Shown in pieces: positions 43,420-52,481 of a DNA stretch of 64,000 nt. The position numbers were made by a program, and so were the translations under genes. Numbering within the stretch: position 1 is the first letter of the stretch; every line of letters begins with the position of its first letter. Source of the stretch: JADHMP01 sp964386915 (GTDB taxonomy: Bacteria; Bacteroidota; Bacteroidia; Flavobacteriales; Flavobacteriaceae); NCBI GenBank assembly GCA_964386915.1, contig CAYLUQ010000010.1:21600-85599 (forward strand). The letters run 5' to 3'. Under the pieces are notes generated by a model. It did not search any database. It was not told the origin of the DNA and saw only the letters and a program-made list of their open reading frames with translations.

Positions 43420-45147
43420 ATGAAATACTTTTTAAGAATAACAAGCTTTCTTTTGTTGGGGAGTTTATTGGCGTGCCAATCACCAACCTCTAAAAAGGAA
43501 GTCGCTGCACAAGATCAATACCGCCGAGGCGAGCTACCCGTTCAAGAAGGAATGGCTTTGTTTAATCAAAATTGTGCCAGTTGTCATAATTTTTCTTCTA
43601 ACGAAATTGGCCCTAATTTGAGTGGCATTACCGCTGCCGTTTCAAAAGATTGGCTCAAGCAGTTCATTCAAAACCCCCAACAAATGATTGCAGATGGTGA
43701 TGAAAGGGCTTCAGCTCAATTTGAAAAATTTAAAGTCTATATGCCTGCTTTTTCCCAATTTGATGACAATCAATTAGAAAATCTGTTGGGGTTTATTCAT
43801 AAATTTTCAGAAGGTGAAAAGCGAAATAAAAGCAACCGAAAAGGAGGCTTGGTAAATCCAATTCCAGAAAAAATCGCTCCCGCTACTCATGCTCTTGTGG
43901 TGGAAGATTTTGTGACCCTTCCAGCTAGTGCTCCCAATGCTCCTGATACTAGAATCAATACCTTCAGGCCACTACAAACCAAACAAAAAGAGCGTCTTTT
44001 TGTGGCCGATTTAAGGGGGGTGTTGTTTGAAATTATGGACGGTAAACCCCATCCCTTTCTCGATATGAATCAATGGGTAGGTAACTTTATTGATCGTCCC
44101 GGATTAGGATCGGGTTTGGGTAGTTTTGCTTTTCATCCCGAATTTGAACGCAATGGGTTGCTTTATACCACGCATACAGAACCTGCCAATACCCAAAAGG
44201 CAGATTTTGCCGTGCCTGAGGGTGCAAAATCAACTTTACAGTGGGTGATTTCAGAATGGCAAATGGAAGATCCGAATGCAGGAGTATTTGCAGGGCAAAG
44301 AAGAGAACTCCTGCGTGTAGATATGGTAACTGGTATTCACGGTTTTCAAGATTTGACATTTAACCCAACAGCAAAACCCGGTAGTGCAGATTATGGACTC
44401 CTTTATTTGGGAATAGGCGATGGGGGAGCAGCCCTGGCTGGGCATCCTGAAATTTGTCAAAATGAAACTTCCATTTGGGGAAGCATAATTCGAATTGATC
44501 CAAGCGGAAACAATAGTAAAAACAAAAATTATGGCATTCCTAAAGACAATCCCTATGCTGATCAGCCAAATAAGGTTGGCGAAATTTGGAGTAGAGGTTT
44601 TCGCAATCCACACCGTATAGCTTGGAATGAAAAGGGTGAAAAAATGCTCGTCTCTAACATTGGTCAACACAGTGTGGAGGAAGTAAACTTAATAAGCAAG
44701 GGCGGTGATTTTGGGTGGCCCTACAGAGAGGGTAGTTTTGTTTTTGACGTGAACGCAAATCCAGAAATGGTTTATCCTCTTGATCAAGAAGAAAAAGGTT
44801 CTTTTTTAAACCCTGTTATTCAATATGATCACGATGAAGGCAATGCAGTTTCGGGAGGCTATTTCTATTGGGGTAAAAAAATTCCTTCCCTAAAAGGAAA
44901 ATATATTTTTGGCGATATTGCCCGAGGCACTCTATTTATGGCAGATGAAGCCCAACTTGAACAAGGAAAAGCAGCTCCTTTGCAAAAAGTGAATTTGGTG
45001 GTGAATGGAACCCCAACAAGCTTTCAAGAGATTAGACCCAATGAGCGAGTAGATTTGCGCTTTGGCCAAGATCACAAGGGTGATTTATATGTATTTACAA
45101 AAAGCAATGGAAAGGTTTACCGAGTGATGGATTTCATAAAAATATAA
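43420..45147 (+). CDS. Cytochrome c fused to a PQQ-type sugar dehydrogenase, lipoprotein
   Basis: 575 residues. The lipoprotein signal ends LLGSLLAC. Residues of about 35-130 are a class I cytochrome c with haem site CASCHN and a downstream Met ligand candidate (VYMPAFSQF). Residues of about 150-575 form a glucose/sorbosone-dehydrogenase-type propeller with LGSFAFHPEFERNGLLYTTH, LYLGIGDGG, RGFRNPHRIAWN and GGDFGWPYREG. The fusion would pass electrons from sugar oxidation straight to its own haem in the periplasm. It is first of a plus-strand run and divergent from the FAH operon. Confidence 0.9.
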   Translation: MKYFLRITSFLLLGSLLACQSPTSKKEVAAQDQYRRGELPVQEGMALFNQNCASCHNFSSNEIGPNLSGITAAVSKDWLKQFIQNPQQMIADGDERASAQFEKFKVYMPAFSQFDDNQLENLLGFIHKFSEGEKRNKSNRKGGLVNPIPEKIAPATHALVVEDFVTLPASAPNAPDTRINTFRPLQTKQKERLFVADLRGVLFEIMDGKPHPFLDMNQWVGNFIDRPGLGSGLGSFAFHPEFERNGLLYTTHTEPANTQKADFAVPEGAKSTLQWVISEWQMEDPNAGVFAGQRRELLRVDMVTGIHGFQDLTFNPTAKPGSADYGLLYLGIGDGGAALAGHPEICQNETSIWGSIIRIDPSGNNSKNKNYGIPKDNPYADQPNKVGEIWSRGFRNPHRIAWNEKGEKMLVSNIGQHSVEEVNLISKGGDFGWPYREGSFVFDVNANPEMVYPLDQEEKGSFLNPVIQYDHDEGNAVSGGYFYWGKKIPSLKGKYIFGDIARGTLFMADEAQLEQGKAAPLQKVNLVVNGTPTSFQEIRPNERVDLRFGQDHKGDLYVFTKSNGKVYRVMDFIKI

Positions 45148-45155
45148 TTTTTTAA

Positions 45156-46346
45156 ATGAAGCGAATCCTCTTGATGAGTTTAGGCAGCAGAGGCGATATG
45201 GAGCCTTTTTTGGCACTGGGTGAAACTTTGCAAGGCCAAGGACATGTCATTGGATTTTGTTTTCCAGCACAATTCGAAACACATGCACACTCCATAACCC
45301 CTCATTTTTATCCTCAAGACAAGAGTTTTATTGACTTAGTCAACAGTACAGAAATTAAAAATATTATGGGACAGGTGGGCAGTGGCTGGTCTCGCCTAAA
45401 AATTGTGTTTAGTTTATTGAAAAAGACTAAAGCGGTGCAAGAACAAATGATTTTAGATCAAGCTGCCGCCGTAAATGCCTTTAAACCCGATGAAATTATT
45501 TTTCATATCAAATGTATTTACCCAGTGTTTTGGAAACTATGGTATGGGGGAACAGTGAAACTATTAAGTCCCATTCCTGCTTTATTGCATCCTGTGAATG
45601 AGATACCTCATGTGGCCTTTGGGGCACCCAAATTTAAGGCGTGGAATAGATTTACCTATACCCTTGCACGTTTCGCGCTTATCAAACAGTCAATTTTAGG
45701 GTATGGGAAAACATTTTTAAGGAAGCACCAAATCAAGTTAACCTATCAGCAGCTAAAAGCATTTTATCTTCAAAAGCTAGAGGTGCAATACAGTGTTTCT
45801 CCTCAACTTTTTATGCGTCCGGCCTATTGGCCACCACAAGCAAAATGTGTTGAATTTCTACAGCGCAAACAACCACAAAATTACAAGCCCGATAAAGGCC
45901 TCAGTACCTTTTTAGCACAACACCCTAATTCGCTCTATGTGGGCTTTGGGAGTATGTCAAACGCGCAACCCAAAAAAATAGCTAAGGACCTTATAGCCGT
46001 CTGCCAACAATTAAACATTGCTCTCATTTTGAACACCTCATGGGGTGGGCTTGAGCCGCCCAAGTCGGTTCCAAAAAGTGTTTTTGTGATTCAAGATGTG
46101 CCTTTTGATTATTTGTTTCCAAAAGTGGGCATGGTGGTGCATCATGGTGGTGCAGGAACCACACAAACGGCTTTGGCTTATCAAAAACCACAAGCCATTA
46201 TTCCTCATATTGCGGATCAATTTTTTTGGAATCGGCAAATTGCAGCCAACGGATATGGTGTTTTAGGTTTTCCGATTAAAAAATGGCAGCCGGCACGATT
46301 TGAAGCCTTACTTCAACAATTAAAAGACTTTACCCTAAGCACCTAA
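45156..46346 (+). CDS. GT1-type glycosyltransferase (UDP-sugar, sterol-glucosyltransferase-like)
   Basis: 396 residues, GT-B fold. The N-terminal RILLMSLGSRGDMEPFLALGETL is the SRGD motif of the sterol/UDP-glucosyltransferase group. The C-terminal nucleotide-binding region has LYVGFGSMSNAQP, then VVHHGGAGTTQTALAYQKP and PHIADQFFWNRQI. It transfers a hexose from a nucleotide sugar to a lipid or small hydrophobic acceptor. It lies 8 bases after the sugar dehydrogenase gene; the reason for the pairing is unclear. Confidence 0.88.
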   Translation: MKRILLMSLGSRGDMEPFLALGETLQGQGHVIGFCFPAQFETHAHSITPHFYPQDKSFIDLVNSTEIKNIMGQVGSGWSRLKIVFSLLKKTKAVQEQMILDQAAAVNAFKPDEIIFHIKCIYPVFWKLWYGGTVKLLSPIPALLHPVNEIPHVAFGAPKFKAWNRFTYTLARFALIKQSILGYGKTFLRKHQIKLTYQQLKAFYLQKLEVQYSVSPQLFMRPAYWPPQAKCVEFLQRKQPQNYKPDKGLSTFLAQHPNSLYVGFGSMSNAQPKKIAKDLIAVCQQLNIALILNTSWGGLEPPKSVPKSVFVIQDVPFDYLFPKVGMVVHHGGAGTTQTALAYQKPQAIIPHIADQFFWNRQIAANGYGVLGFPIKKWQPARFEALLQQLKDFTLST

Positions 46347-46452
46347 ATCCATAAAACCATTTTTAAAACCGTCAATGACTTTAGAAAAAGAAGCTTATAA
46401 CCAAGAAAGAACGAATAATTTTTTAGTTTTAAGCACTATAAATTTTTAAATT

Positions 46453-46767
46453 ATGATAGCCTTTATTAAAAGAATTTTTGGCCTTGGGCCAACAGTAGAT
46501 TTTAAAGCACTGGTTTCTTCGGGAGCCCTTATTATTGATGTTCGATCTCCCGCAGAATTTGCCGGTGGACATGTAAACAAGGCTCAAAATATTCCCTTAG
46601 ACCGTTTGTCTTCTCAATTGAAAAAATTACCTAAAGAAAAACCCATTATCACTTGTTGCGCTTCAGGAATGCGAAGTGCTTCGGCCAAGGCCTTGTTGCA
46701 ATCCAATGGGTTTCAAGAAGTCTACAATGGAGGCGGTTGGCAACAACTTCAACATAAACTAAATTAA
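46453..46767 (+). CDS. Rhodanese-like domain protein
   Basis: 104 residues, a single rhodanese domain: ALIIDVRSPAEFAGGHVNKAQNIPLDRL and the active-site loop ITCCASGMRSASA with the catalytic Cys in CASGMR. The N-terminus MIAFIKRIFG may attach loosely to the membrane. Likely activity is sulfur or selenium group transfer, or redox buffering. It is 105 bases after the glycosyltransferase gene and 17 bases before the flavoprotein gene. Confidence 0.92.
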   Translation: MIAFIKRIFGLGPTVDFKALVSSGALIIDVRSPAEFAGGHVNKAQNIPLDRLSSQLKKLPKEKPIITCCASGMRSASAKALLQSNGFQEVYNGGGWQQLQHKLN

Positions 46768-46784
46768 TTTAAACGAAAACTAAG

Positions 46785-48137
46785 TTGAAACGAAAAACCT
46801 TTTTAACCACATTAGCCTCTTCTGTAGCAGGAACTGTAGTTTTACCCAATATGATGGCCTGCCAATCTGCTCCAAAAAAAGGATTGGGTTTAAAAAATTG
46901 GGCTGGAAACTATACCTATAAAGCCGCTGAGACCCAATTTCCAGATTCCATTGAGGCTTTATCGGAAACTTTAAAAGGTCTTTCTAAAGCAAAAGCTTTG
47001 GGCACCCAACATTGTTTTAATGATATTGCGGACACTTCAGGTACCCAGTTGAGCACCAAACATTTAACGGCCGTTTTAGAATTAAATGAACAAGAACAAT
47101 ATGTTGTAGTGGAGTCGGGCATTAAATATGGCGATTTAGGGAAACACCTTCATGCCAAAGGCTGGGCTTTACACAATTTAGCCTCCCTACCACATATTTC
47201 TGTTGGTGGTTCTTGTGCCACAGCCACACATGGGTCAGGCATAAAAAATGGTAACTTGGCTACTGCAATTCTCGGATTTGAGTTGGTCACTCCGCTTGGA
47301 GAAGTGCTTTGGGTTGACCCCCAAACCAATTCCGATTTATTTTATGCCGGGGCCGTGAGCATGGGTGCCTTAGGGATTATGACCAAAATAAAGCTGGCCG
47401 TACAACCCACCTATACCGTTGCACAGCAGGTGTATGAAAACCTTCCTATGGAAGCCCTAAAAGAAAATTTTGATGATATTATGAGCTTGGGCTATAGTGT
47501 GAGCTTTTTCACGCATTGGTTGGATAAAAACATCAATCAAGTTTGGGTAAAGTCACGCCAAGATGCTCAACAAGAACCCATGGTCGATGTTTATGGTGCC
47601 ACACCTGCCACGGCAGACCTTCATCCCATAAAAGTTAATTCACCTATCAATTGCACACCCCAAATGGGTGTTGTAGGACCTTGGCATGAGCGATTACCTC
47701 ATTTTAAAATGGATTTTACGCCTAGTAATGGAGAAGAATTACAATCCGAATTTTTTGTACCTCGAGAAAGGGCCTACGAAGCTATTATGGCTGTTGAAAC
47801 CTTGCATGAAAAAATTGAACCTCTTTTGTTTGTTACCGAAATTCGATGCATTGCCGCCGATAATTTTTGGATGAGTACGGCCTATCAAAGAGAAAGCGTG
47901 GCCATTCATTTCACGTGGAAGCCCAATACGGAAGGGGTAATGGCTTTATTGCCCGAATTGGAAGCTGTTTTAAAACCTTTTGATGCCAGACCGCATTGGG
48001 GTAAAATTTTCACCCAACCTGCTGCTGATTTGGTGAAACGATATCCTAAGTTTCAGGATTTTTTACAATTGAAAAAGCAATTGGATCCAAAAGGAGTTTT
48101 ATCGAATACTTATTTACAAAGAGCCTTAGCCCTATAA
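46785..48137 (+). CDS. Alditol/sugar-lactone oxidase-like FAD protein, exported
   Basis: 450 residues. The TTG start at 46785 keeps a signal (KRKTFLTTLASSVAGTVVLPNMMAC) that looks Tat-like with a lipobox; no ATG fits as well. The FAD-binding region has ALGTQHCFNDIADTSG, with the His at the place of covalent flavin attachment in alditol oxidases, and ASLPHISVGGSCATATHGSG. The C-terminal ALO-type domain ends KKQLDPKGVLSNTYLQRAL. It would oxidise an alditol or aldose/lactone with O2 or another acceptor. Substrate inferred from family only. Confidence 0.87.
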   Translation: MKRKTFLTTLASSVAGTVVLPNMMACQSAPKKGLGLKNWAGNYTYKAAETQFPDSIEALSETLKGLSKAKALGTQHCFNDIADTSGTQLSTKHLTAVLELNEQEQYVVVESGIKYGDLGKHLHAKGWALHNLASLPHISVGGSCATATHGSGIKNGNLATAILGFELVTPLGEVLWVDPQTNSDLFYAGAVSMGALGIMTKIKLAVQPTYTVAQQVYENLPMEALKENFDDIMSLGYSVSFFTHWLDKNINQVWVKSRQDAQQEPMVDVYGATPATADLHPIKVNSPINCTPQMGVVGPWHERLPHFKMDFTPSNGEELQSEFFVPRERAYEAIMAVETLHEKIEPLLFVTEIRCIAADNFWMSTAYQRESVAIHFTWKPNTEGVMALLPELEAVLKPFDARPHWGKIFTQPAADLVKRYPKFQDFLQLKKQLDPKGVLSNTYLQRALAL

Positions 48138-48148
48138 ATTGAATTAAA

Positions 48149-49324
48149 TTGCTTTTCAGTCCACTCAAATATTTTTTTTTCCTTTTCCTCTTGCTCTCGT
48201 CAAGTGTTTTTTGGGGACAAGAGTTAGCCGTTGAAAAGCAGTTTATTTTCCCTTTGCAAGAGCAAAACCATGTGCACAGCAGTTCTTTGGTTGAATTGCC
48301 TAATGGCGATTTGCTAGCCTGTTGGTTTGAGGGCTCAGGAGAGCGCAAAGCCGATGATGTAAAAATCATGGGTGCACGTTTGCAAAGGGGAAAACAAAAA
48401 TGGGGAAAGCCTTTTGTTATGGCCGATACACCTGGATTTCCGGATTGTAATCCCATTCTATTTTTAAATCAACGCAACGAATTATTTTTGTTTTGGATCG
48501 TGGTGAAAAGCAATCGTTGGGAAGAGTCTATTTTAAAATATAAACGCGCCAATGCCTACCTCGATGAGGGTGCGCCACAATGGAACTGGCAAGACCTCAT
48601 TTTACTAAAACCCGGCAATGGTTTTCAGCAGGTTATTCAAGAAAAGTTTAAGGCCCTCCCCAACAGAGGGTTGAGTTGGGCAGAATATGCGCCTCAATAT
48701 GAAAAAATGTTGGTTGAGGCTGCTGCCGAAAAAACCAAAAGACAAAGCGGGTGGATGACCCGAACCCTGCCTCTCTTTTTAGATTCGGGTAGGTTGTTGT
48801 TGCCCCTCTATTCTGATGGATTTAATTTTTCACTCATAGCCTATACTGATGACTTTGGACAACATTGGCAGGTTAGTGAGCCCCTTGTTGGCTATGGCAA
48901 TGTGCAACCCTCACTCATTCAAGAAAAGGGAGGTGCTATACATGCTTATATGCGAGACAATGGAGATTTTCCCGGACGTGTCATGAGGAGTGTGTCTGTA
49001 GACAACGGAGAAACTTGGCAAGCCGTAGAAGACATCCCTATTCAAAATCCTGGTGCGAGTTTGCACATGCTCAAGTTACAAGATGGCCGTTGGTTGATGG
49101 TCAATAATAATCTAGAGGAGGGGCGAAATCAATTGCATCTGAACCTGTCTGAAGACGAAGGAAAATCTTGGCAAACCCTTATGATTATTGAAGAGTCTGA
49201 GAAACCAAGTGATTCTTTTTCCTATCCCACACTGATTCAAGCAGCCTCCGGCTTGGTGCATTTGTCCTATTCCTATCGCTCAAATAATCAAAAATCTATT
49301 GTACATGCACAACTTAAATTTTAA
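48149..49324 (+). CDS. Second sialidase-fold (BNR_2-type) secreted protein
   Basis: 391 residues from a TTG start; a Sec signal ends SSVFWGQ. Propeller features: NHVHSSSLVELPNGDLLACWFEGSGERK, DDFGQHW, SVDNGETW, SEDEGKSW and the final DSFSYPTLIQAASGLVHLSYSYR, close in form to the end of the protein at 41402. A helical insertion of about 60 residues (WNWQDLILLKPGNGF to EAAAEKTKRQ) sets it apart. No FRIP motif. The next gene starts inside its 3' end, which suggests the two proteins act together. Confidence 0.83.
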   Translation: MLFSPLKYFFFLFLLLSSSVFWGQELAVEKQFIFPLQEQNHVHSSSLVELPNGDLLACWFEGSGERKADDVKIMGARLQRGKQKWGKPFVMADTPGFPDCNPILFLNQRNELFLFWIVVKSNRWEESILKYKRANAYLDEGAPQWNWQDLILLKPGNGFQQVIQEKFKALPNRGLSWAEYAPQYEKMLVEAAAEKTKRQSGWMTRTLPLFLDSGRLLLPLYSDGFNFSLIAYTDDFGQHWQVSEPLVGYGNVQPSLIQEKGGAIHAYMRDNGDFPGRVMRSVSVDNGETWQAVEDIPIQNPGASLHMLKLQDGRWLMVNNNLEEGRNQLHLNLSEDEGKSWQTLMIIEESEKPSDSFSYPTLIQAASGLVHLSYSYRSNNQKSIVHAQLKF

Positions 49325-51470
49325 TTGGGTTATTCTTTTTATTGGTGGTCTTTGGCTAGGAAATGCCCAAACCTATGTTGACCAAGTCTACAAGCAAGAT
49401 TTTTCGATTCAATATCCCCTAGAAACTGAGGTTCAATTATGGGCAGTACAAACGGATCGAAACCAAAATAGTTTGGTTCTTTCTTCAATAGGGCTCTTAA
49501 TGCCTTGGGAAGGAAAACTGCAAAAAAGTTATCAATATAGACCCTTACAAAAGATGAACTTACGCGCTTTGGGGATCTATCAAAATGAATTTTATTATGT
49601 AACGCCAAAGGCGGTTCTGAGCTTTGCCAAGGGCGGTACATTTTATGTGCCACACGGATTAAAAAATCCAACGCATTTCAGTTTTGGAGCTGAGCAGTCC
49701 CTTTTAGTGCTCGCTGCCAATCGGTTGCGTTTTTTTGGGGCAAATGGACAGTTGTATAAGGAACTAGCCCTTCCAGAAAAACCCATAGCACTCCATTATG
49801 ACACACAAAATCAATCTTTTTTAATTCTCACCTCAAATCGGTTATATCAATTTAAGCCAAGTGAACAAGAGCTGGAAGAAGTTTATAGCGGCGAAGGCTT
49901 ATCTGCAGTGGTCTGTCATGAGTCAAACATCATTATAGGTTCAAAGGTGGGGCTTCATCTCTTAAACCGAAAAGACTTTAAAGAAGAAGAATTGCATACG
50001 GCCTTGCCCCATACGGAAATTACTGCTCTAAATACTATTGAAGGAAGGCTGTGGGTAGGCACAACAAAAGGTGCTTTTGCGTTTCGGGACGATGGAAAAT
50101 TTGACTATTATGCTTCACGTCGCTGGTTGGTAGACGATGGGGTATTGGCAATAGCTCCTGGGCCCGACGAAAGTGTCTTGATTTTGTCTAAAGAGGGATT
50201 GAGTCAAATTGTCTTTAAAGGGATGACCTTAGCTCAAAAGGCGGCCTATTTTCAACGTATTCAGCGGCAGCGGCATATTCGCTATGGATTAGGTTCTAGC
50301 GTGCAATTACGAAAAGCTGGAGATCTGGCTAGTTTAGAATTAATAGATACTGATAATGATGGATTATGGACCTCCATGTATTTGGCAGGGGAATTGTTTC
50401 GGTATGCTGCCACGCAATCTGAAGAGGCCAAGCAAAATGCCTTGGAAGCTTTTGTAGCCATGGAGCGGTTAATAGAAATTTCGGGTATTGAAGGATTTCC
50501 GGCGAGAACCTATGAGTTGGATTCTTATCAAAAAAGCGATTGGAAACCCAATGATACCTATGGCACCTGGCAAAAAGCTAATGATCCAAAGTGGGTTTGG
50601 AAAACCACCACCAGTAGTGATGAATCTTGTGGTCATTTTTTTGTTTATGCTCTTTTTGCAGAACTCATAAAAGACGAAACGTGGAAAAAAAGGGCTGTGG
50701 CCTTACTCAAAAAACAAATGGACCATATTATTGCCAACAATTGGTATTTGGTGTCTTGGGACGGCAAGCCCACACGTTGGGGAAGATGGCACCCAGACTA
50801 TGTCAATAGTTTTCCTCCAGAAGTGGGTGATAGACGTTTAAACTCAACTTTAATATTGGCTTTTTTACAGTCTACCTATCATTTTACACAAGATGAAAAA
50901 TATAAAAAGTTAGCCCTTATGCTAGCCGAAAAACACGGTTATGAAGAAAACGCCAACCGTTTAGCTTCAACCATTGGCTACGTGGAGGGTGAGTTCTTAA
51001 GCGATGCTTGGAATCATTCTGATGATGAGATGTATTTCCTCACAGCCCCCGCTTTTGTAAACTATGCTTTTGATGCAAAAACAAAAGCCAAACATTTAGA
51101 ATCGGTAACGTCTCATTGGGAAATAGAACGTTCAGAAAAAAATCCGCTATGGAATTTCCTATATGCTTTGTCGGGTGGGACAGAAATTGATTTAGAAGAT
51201 TCCATTTGGTGGCTACAAGAATTTCCTTTGGATTTAGTCGATTGGAAAGTAGAAAACCACCACCGAAAGGATGTGCCACAATTGGCACCGAACTTTAGGG
51301 GACAAGAATTTGAAGATGTATTGCCACCCGATGAAAGACCCCTTCATTTGCACAACAGAGCCTATCAAAACAAGGGTGGAAGTGGAGGCTTTAGAGAATA
51401 TTCTCCCTATGTATATTTATTGCCCTATTGGGCCGGACGCTATCTAGGTTATATTAGCCCGGAAAAATAA
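49305..51470 (+). CDS. Secreted propeller plus alpha/alpha-toroid protein, function unknown
   Basis: 721 residues with a Sec signal (MHNLNFNWVILFIGGLWLGNAQ) from the ATG at 49305; a TTG two codons upstream is less likely. Residues of about 25-300 are repeated beta-strands of the 'two-component regulator propeller' type (ALNTIEGRLWVGTTKGAFAF). Residues of about 305-720 are helical, with DTDNDGLWTSMYLAGELFRY, SSDESCGHFFVYALFAELIKDETWKKRAVALL and WHPDYVNSFPPEVGDRRLNSTLILAFL, which suggests an (alpha/alpha)6 toroid as in glycosidases and lyases. Its 5' end overlaps the sialidase-fold gene by 20 bases. Confidence 0.78.
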   Translation: MHNLNFNWVILFIGGLWLGNAQTYVDQVYKQDFSIQYPLETEVQLWAVQTDRNQNSLVLSSIGLLMPWEGKLQKSYQYRPLQKMNLRALGIYQNEFYYVTPKAVLSFAKGGTFYVPHGLKNPTHFSFGAEQSLLVLAANRLRFFGANGQLYKELALPEKPIALHYDTQNQSFLILTSNRLYQFKPSEQELEEVYSGEGLSAVVCHESNIIIGSKVGLHLLNRKDFKEEELHTALPHTEITALNTIEGRLWVGTTKGAFAFRDDGKFDYYASRRWLVDDGVLAIAPGPDESVLILSKEGLSQIVFKGMTLAQKAAYFQRIQRQRHIRYGLGSSVQLRKAGDLASLELIDTDNDGLWTSMYLAGELFRYAATQSEEAKQNALEAFVAMERLIEISGIEGFPARTYELDSYQKSDWKPNDTYGTWQKANDPKWVWKTTTSSDESCGHFFVYALFAELIKDETWKKRAVALLKKQMDHIIANNWYLVSWDGKPTRWGRWHPDYVNSFPPEVGDRRLNSTLILAFLQSTYHFTQDEKYKKLALMLAEKHGYEENANRLASTIGYVEGEFLSDAWNHSDDEMYFLTAPAFVNYAFDAKTKAKHLESVTSHWEIERSEKNPLWNFLYALSGGTEIDLEDSIWWLQEFPLDLVDWKVENHHRKDVPQLAPNFRGQEFEDVLPPDERPLHLHNRAYQNKGGSGGFREYSPYVYLLPYWAGRYLGYISPEK

Positions 51471-51496
51471 AGAAAAAAAAATTCGCTTAAACGCTT

Positions 51497-52348
51497 CTAT
51501 TTAACCCTAGAAAAATATTCGTTTTGCAATTGTAAACTTTGATGATCTGCTTTAACAGCCTTGATGGCATTGGTTAAGGATTCGATCATTGATTCGGATA
51601 ATAATTTACCCAATTCAACCGAAGAAACTTCTGCCTTGCCTGCATAGTGATTTGGAAAAGCTGCATACCACCAAATGGCCGTATAGAGGTCTTTGGAAAG
51701 TTGTAAACGGTATTGATTTTCGCCTGATTCGTTCGTACTTCGGTCTAATTTCACCAAATCGGGACGTAAATAGAGCAGGGAAGAGGTTTCATTTTCTCCG
51801 CCATGCATATCATAAGAGGCTTCAGATTTTCTCATTTTGGCTGCTTTTTCAGCTACCTCTTTAGGTGTTTTGGGATCGAAAAAATAAACTACATAATCGC
51901 GTTTTTTTTCCAACTGATTTTGGATGAAATAGCGAATCATTTGAGGATTACCCCCGTGTCCGTTTACAATAATGATTTTCTTAAAACCGTTTCGTCCCAT
52001 TTCTTGGCAGGTTGCCTCTAAAAGTTGCATGGCCAAACCGCTCGGGAGTGAAAAGGTGCCGTATTGTTGTTTTGCTTCATTAATTTGTCCGTAGAAATAA
52101 TCGGGAAAAACCACGGCGTATTCCCTTTGGGTTGCTCGAGCAGACCATTCTCTCACTTTGATTAAATCTGAACCTAAAGGGCCATGAGGTCCATGTTTTT
52201 CAAGTATTCCGATGGGTAAAATACAAGTGTAATTTGATTTTTCTAGGGCTGCATTCCAGTCGCTTGCGGTTAGTTCATCCCACCGAGTGGGAAGCTCTTG
52301 TGCCCATAAGGACAAGGGGAGAAATAATAGGCTCAACAATTTTTTCAT
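51497..52348 (-). CDS. Creatininase-family amidohydrolase, secreted
   Basis: 283 residues from the ATG at 52348 (MKKLLSLLFLPLSLWAQ, a Sec signal); an upstream ATG at 52402 only adds a second hydrophobic stretch. Family motifs with metal ligands: LPIGILEKHGPHGPLGSDLI, IIVNGHGGNPQMI and YDMHGGENETSSLLYLRPDLV. The superfamily includes creatininase and amidases acting on small cyclic amides or formylated compounds. Being exported is unusual for creatininase itself. Substrate unknown. It is monocistronic and divergent from the esterase gene. Confidence 0.86.
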   Translation of the reverse strand: MKKLLSLLFLPLSLWAQELPTRWDELTASDWNAALEKSNYTCILPIGILEKHGPHGPLGSDLIKVREWSARATQREYAVVFPDYFYGQINEAKQQYGTFSLPSGLAMQLLEATCQEMGRNGFKKIIIVNGHGGNPQMIRYFIQNQLEKKRDYVVYFFDPKTPKEVAEKAAKMRKSEASYDMHGGENETSSLLYLRPDLVKLDRSTNESGENQYRLQLSKDLYTAIWWYAAFPNHYAGKAEVSSVELGKLLSESMIESLTNAIKAVKADHQSLQLQNEYFSRVK

Positions 52349-52481
52349 CACATTTCGTTTTAGACTTTTTAAATGTATAAAAAACAATAATAAGCACGAC
52401 AATAGGATTTTTAGTAGGGTGTAAAAAGAATATTTTTTTATGTTGATTTTTACCGTTAAATTGGGCTTTAAACCAATTTTT

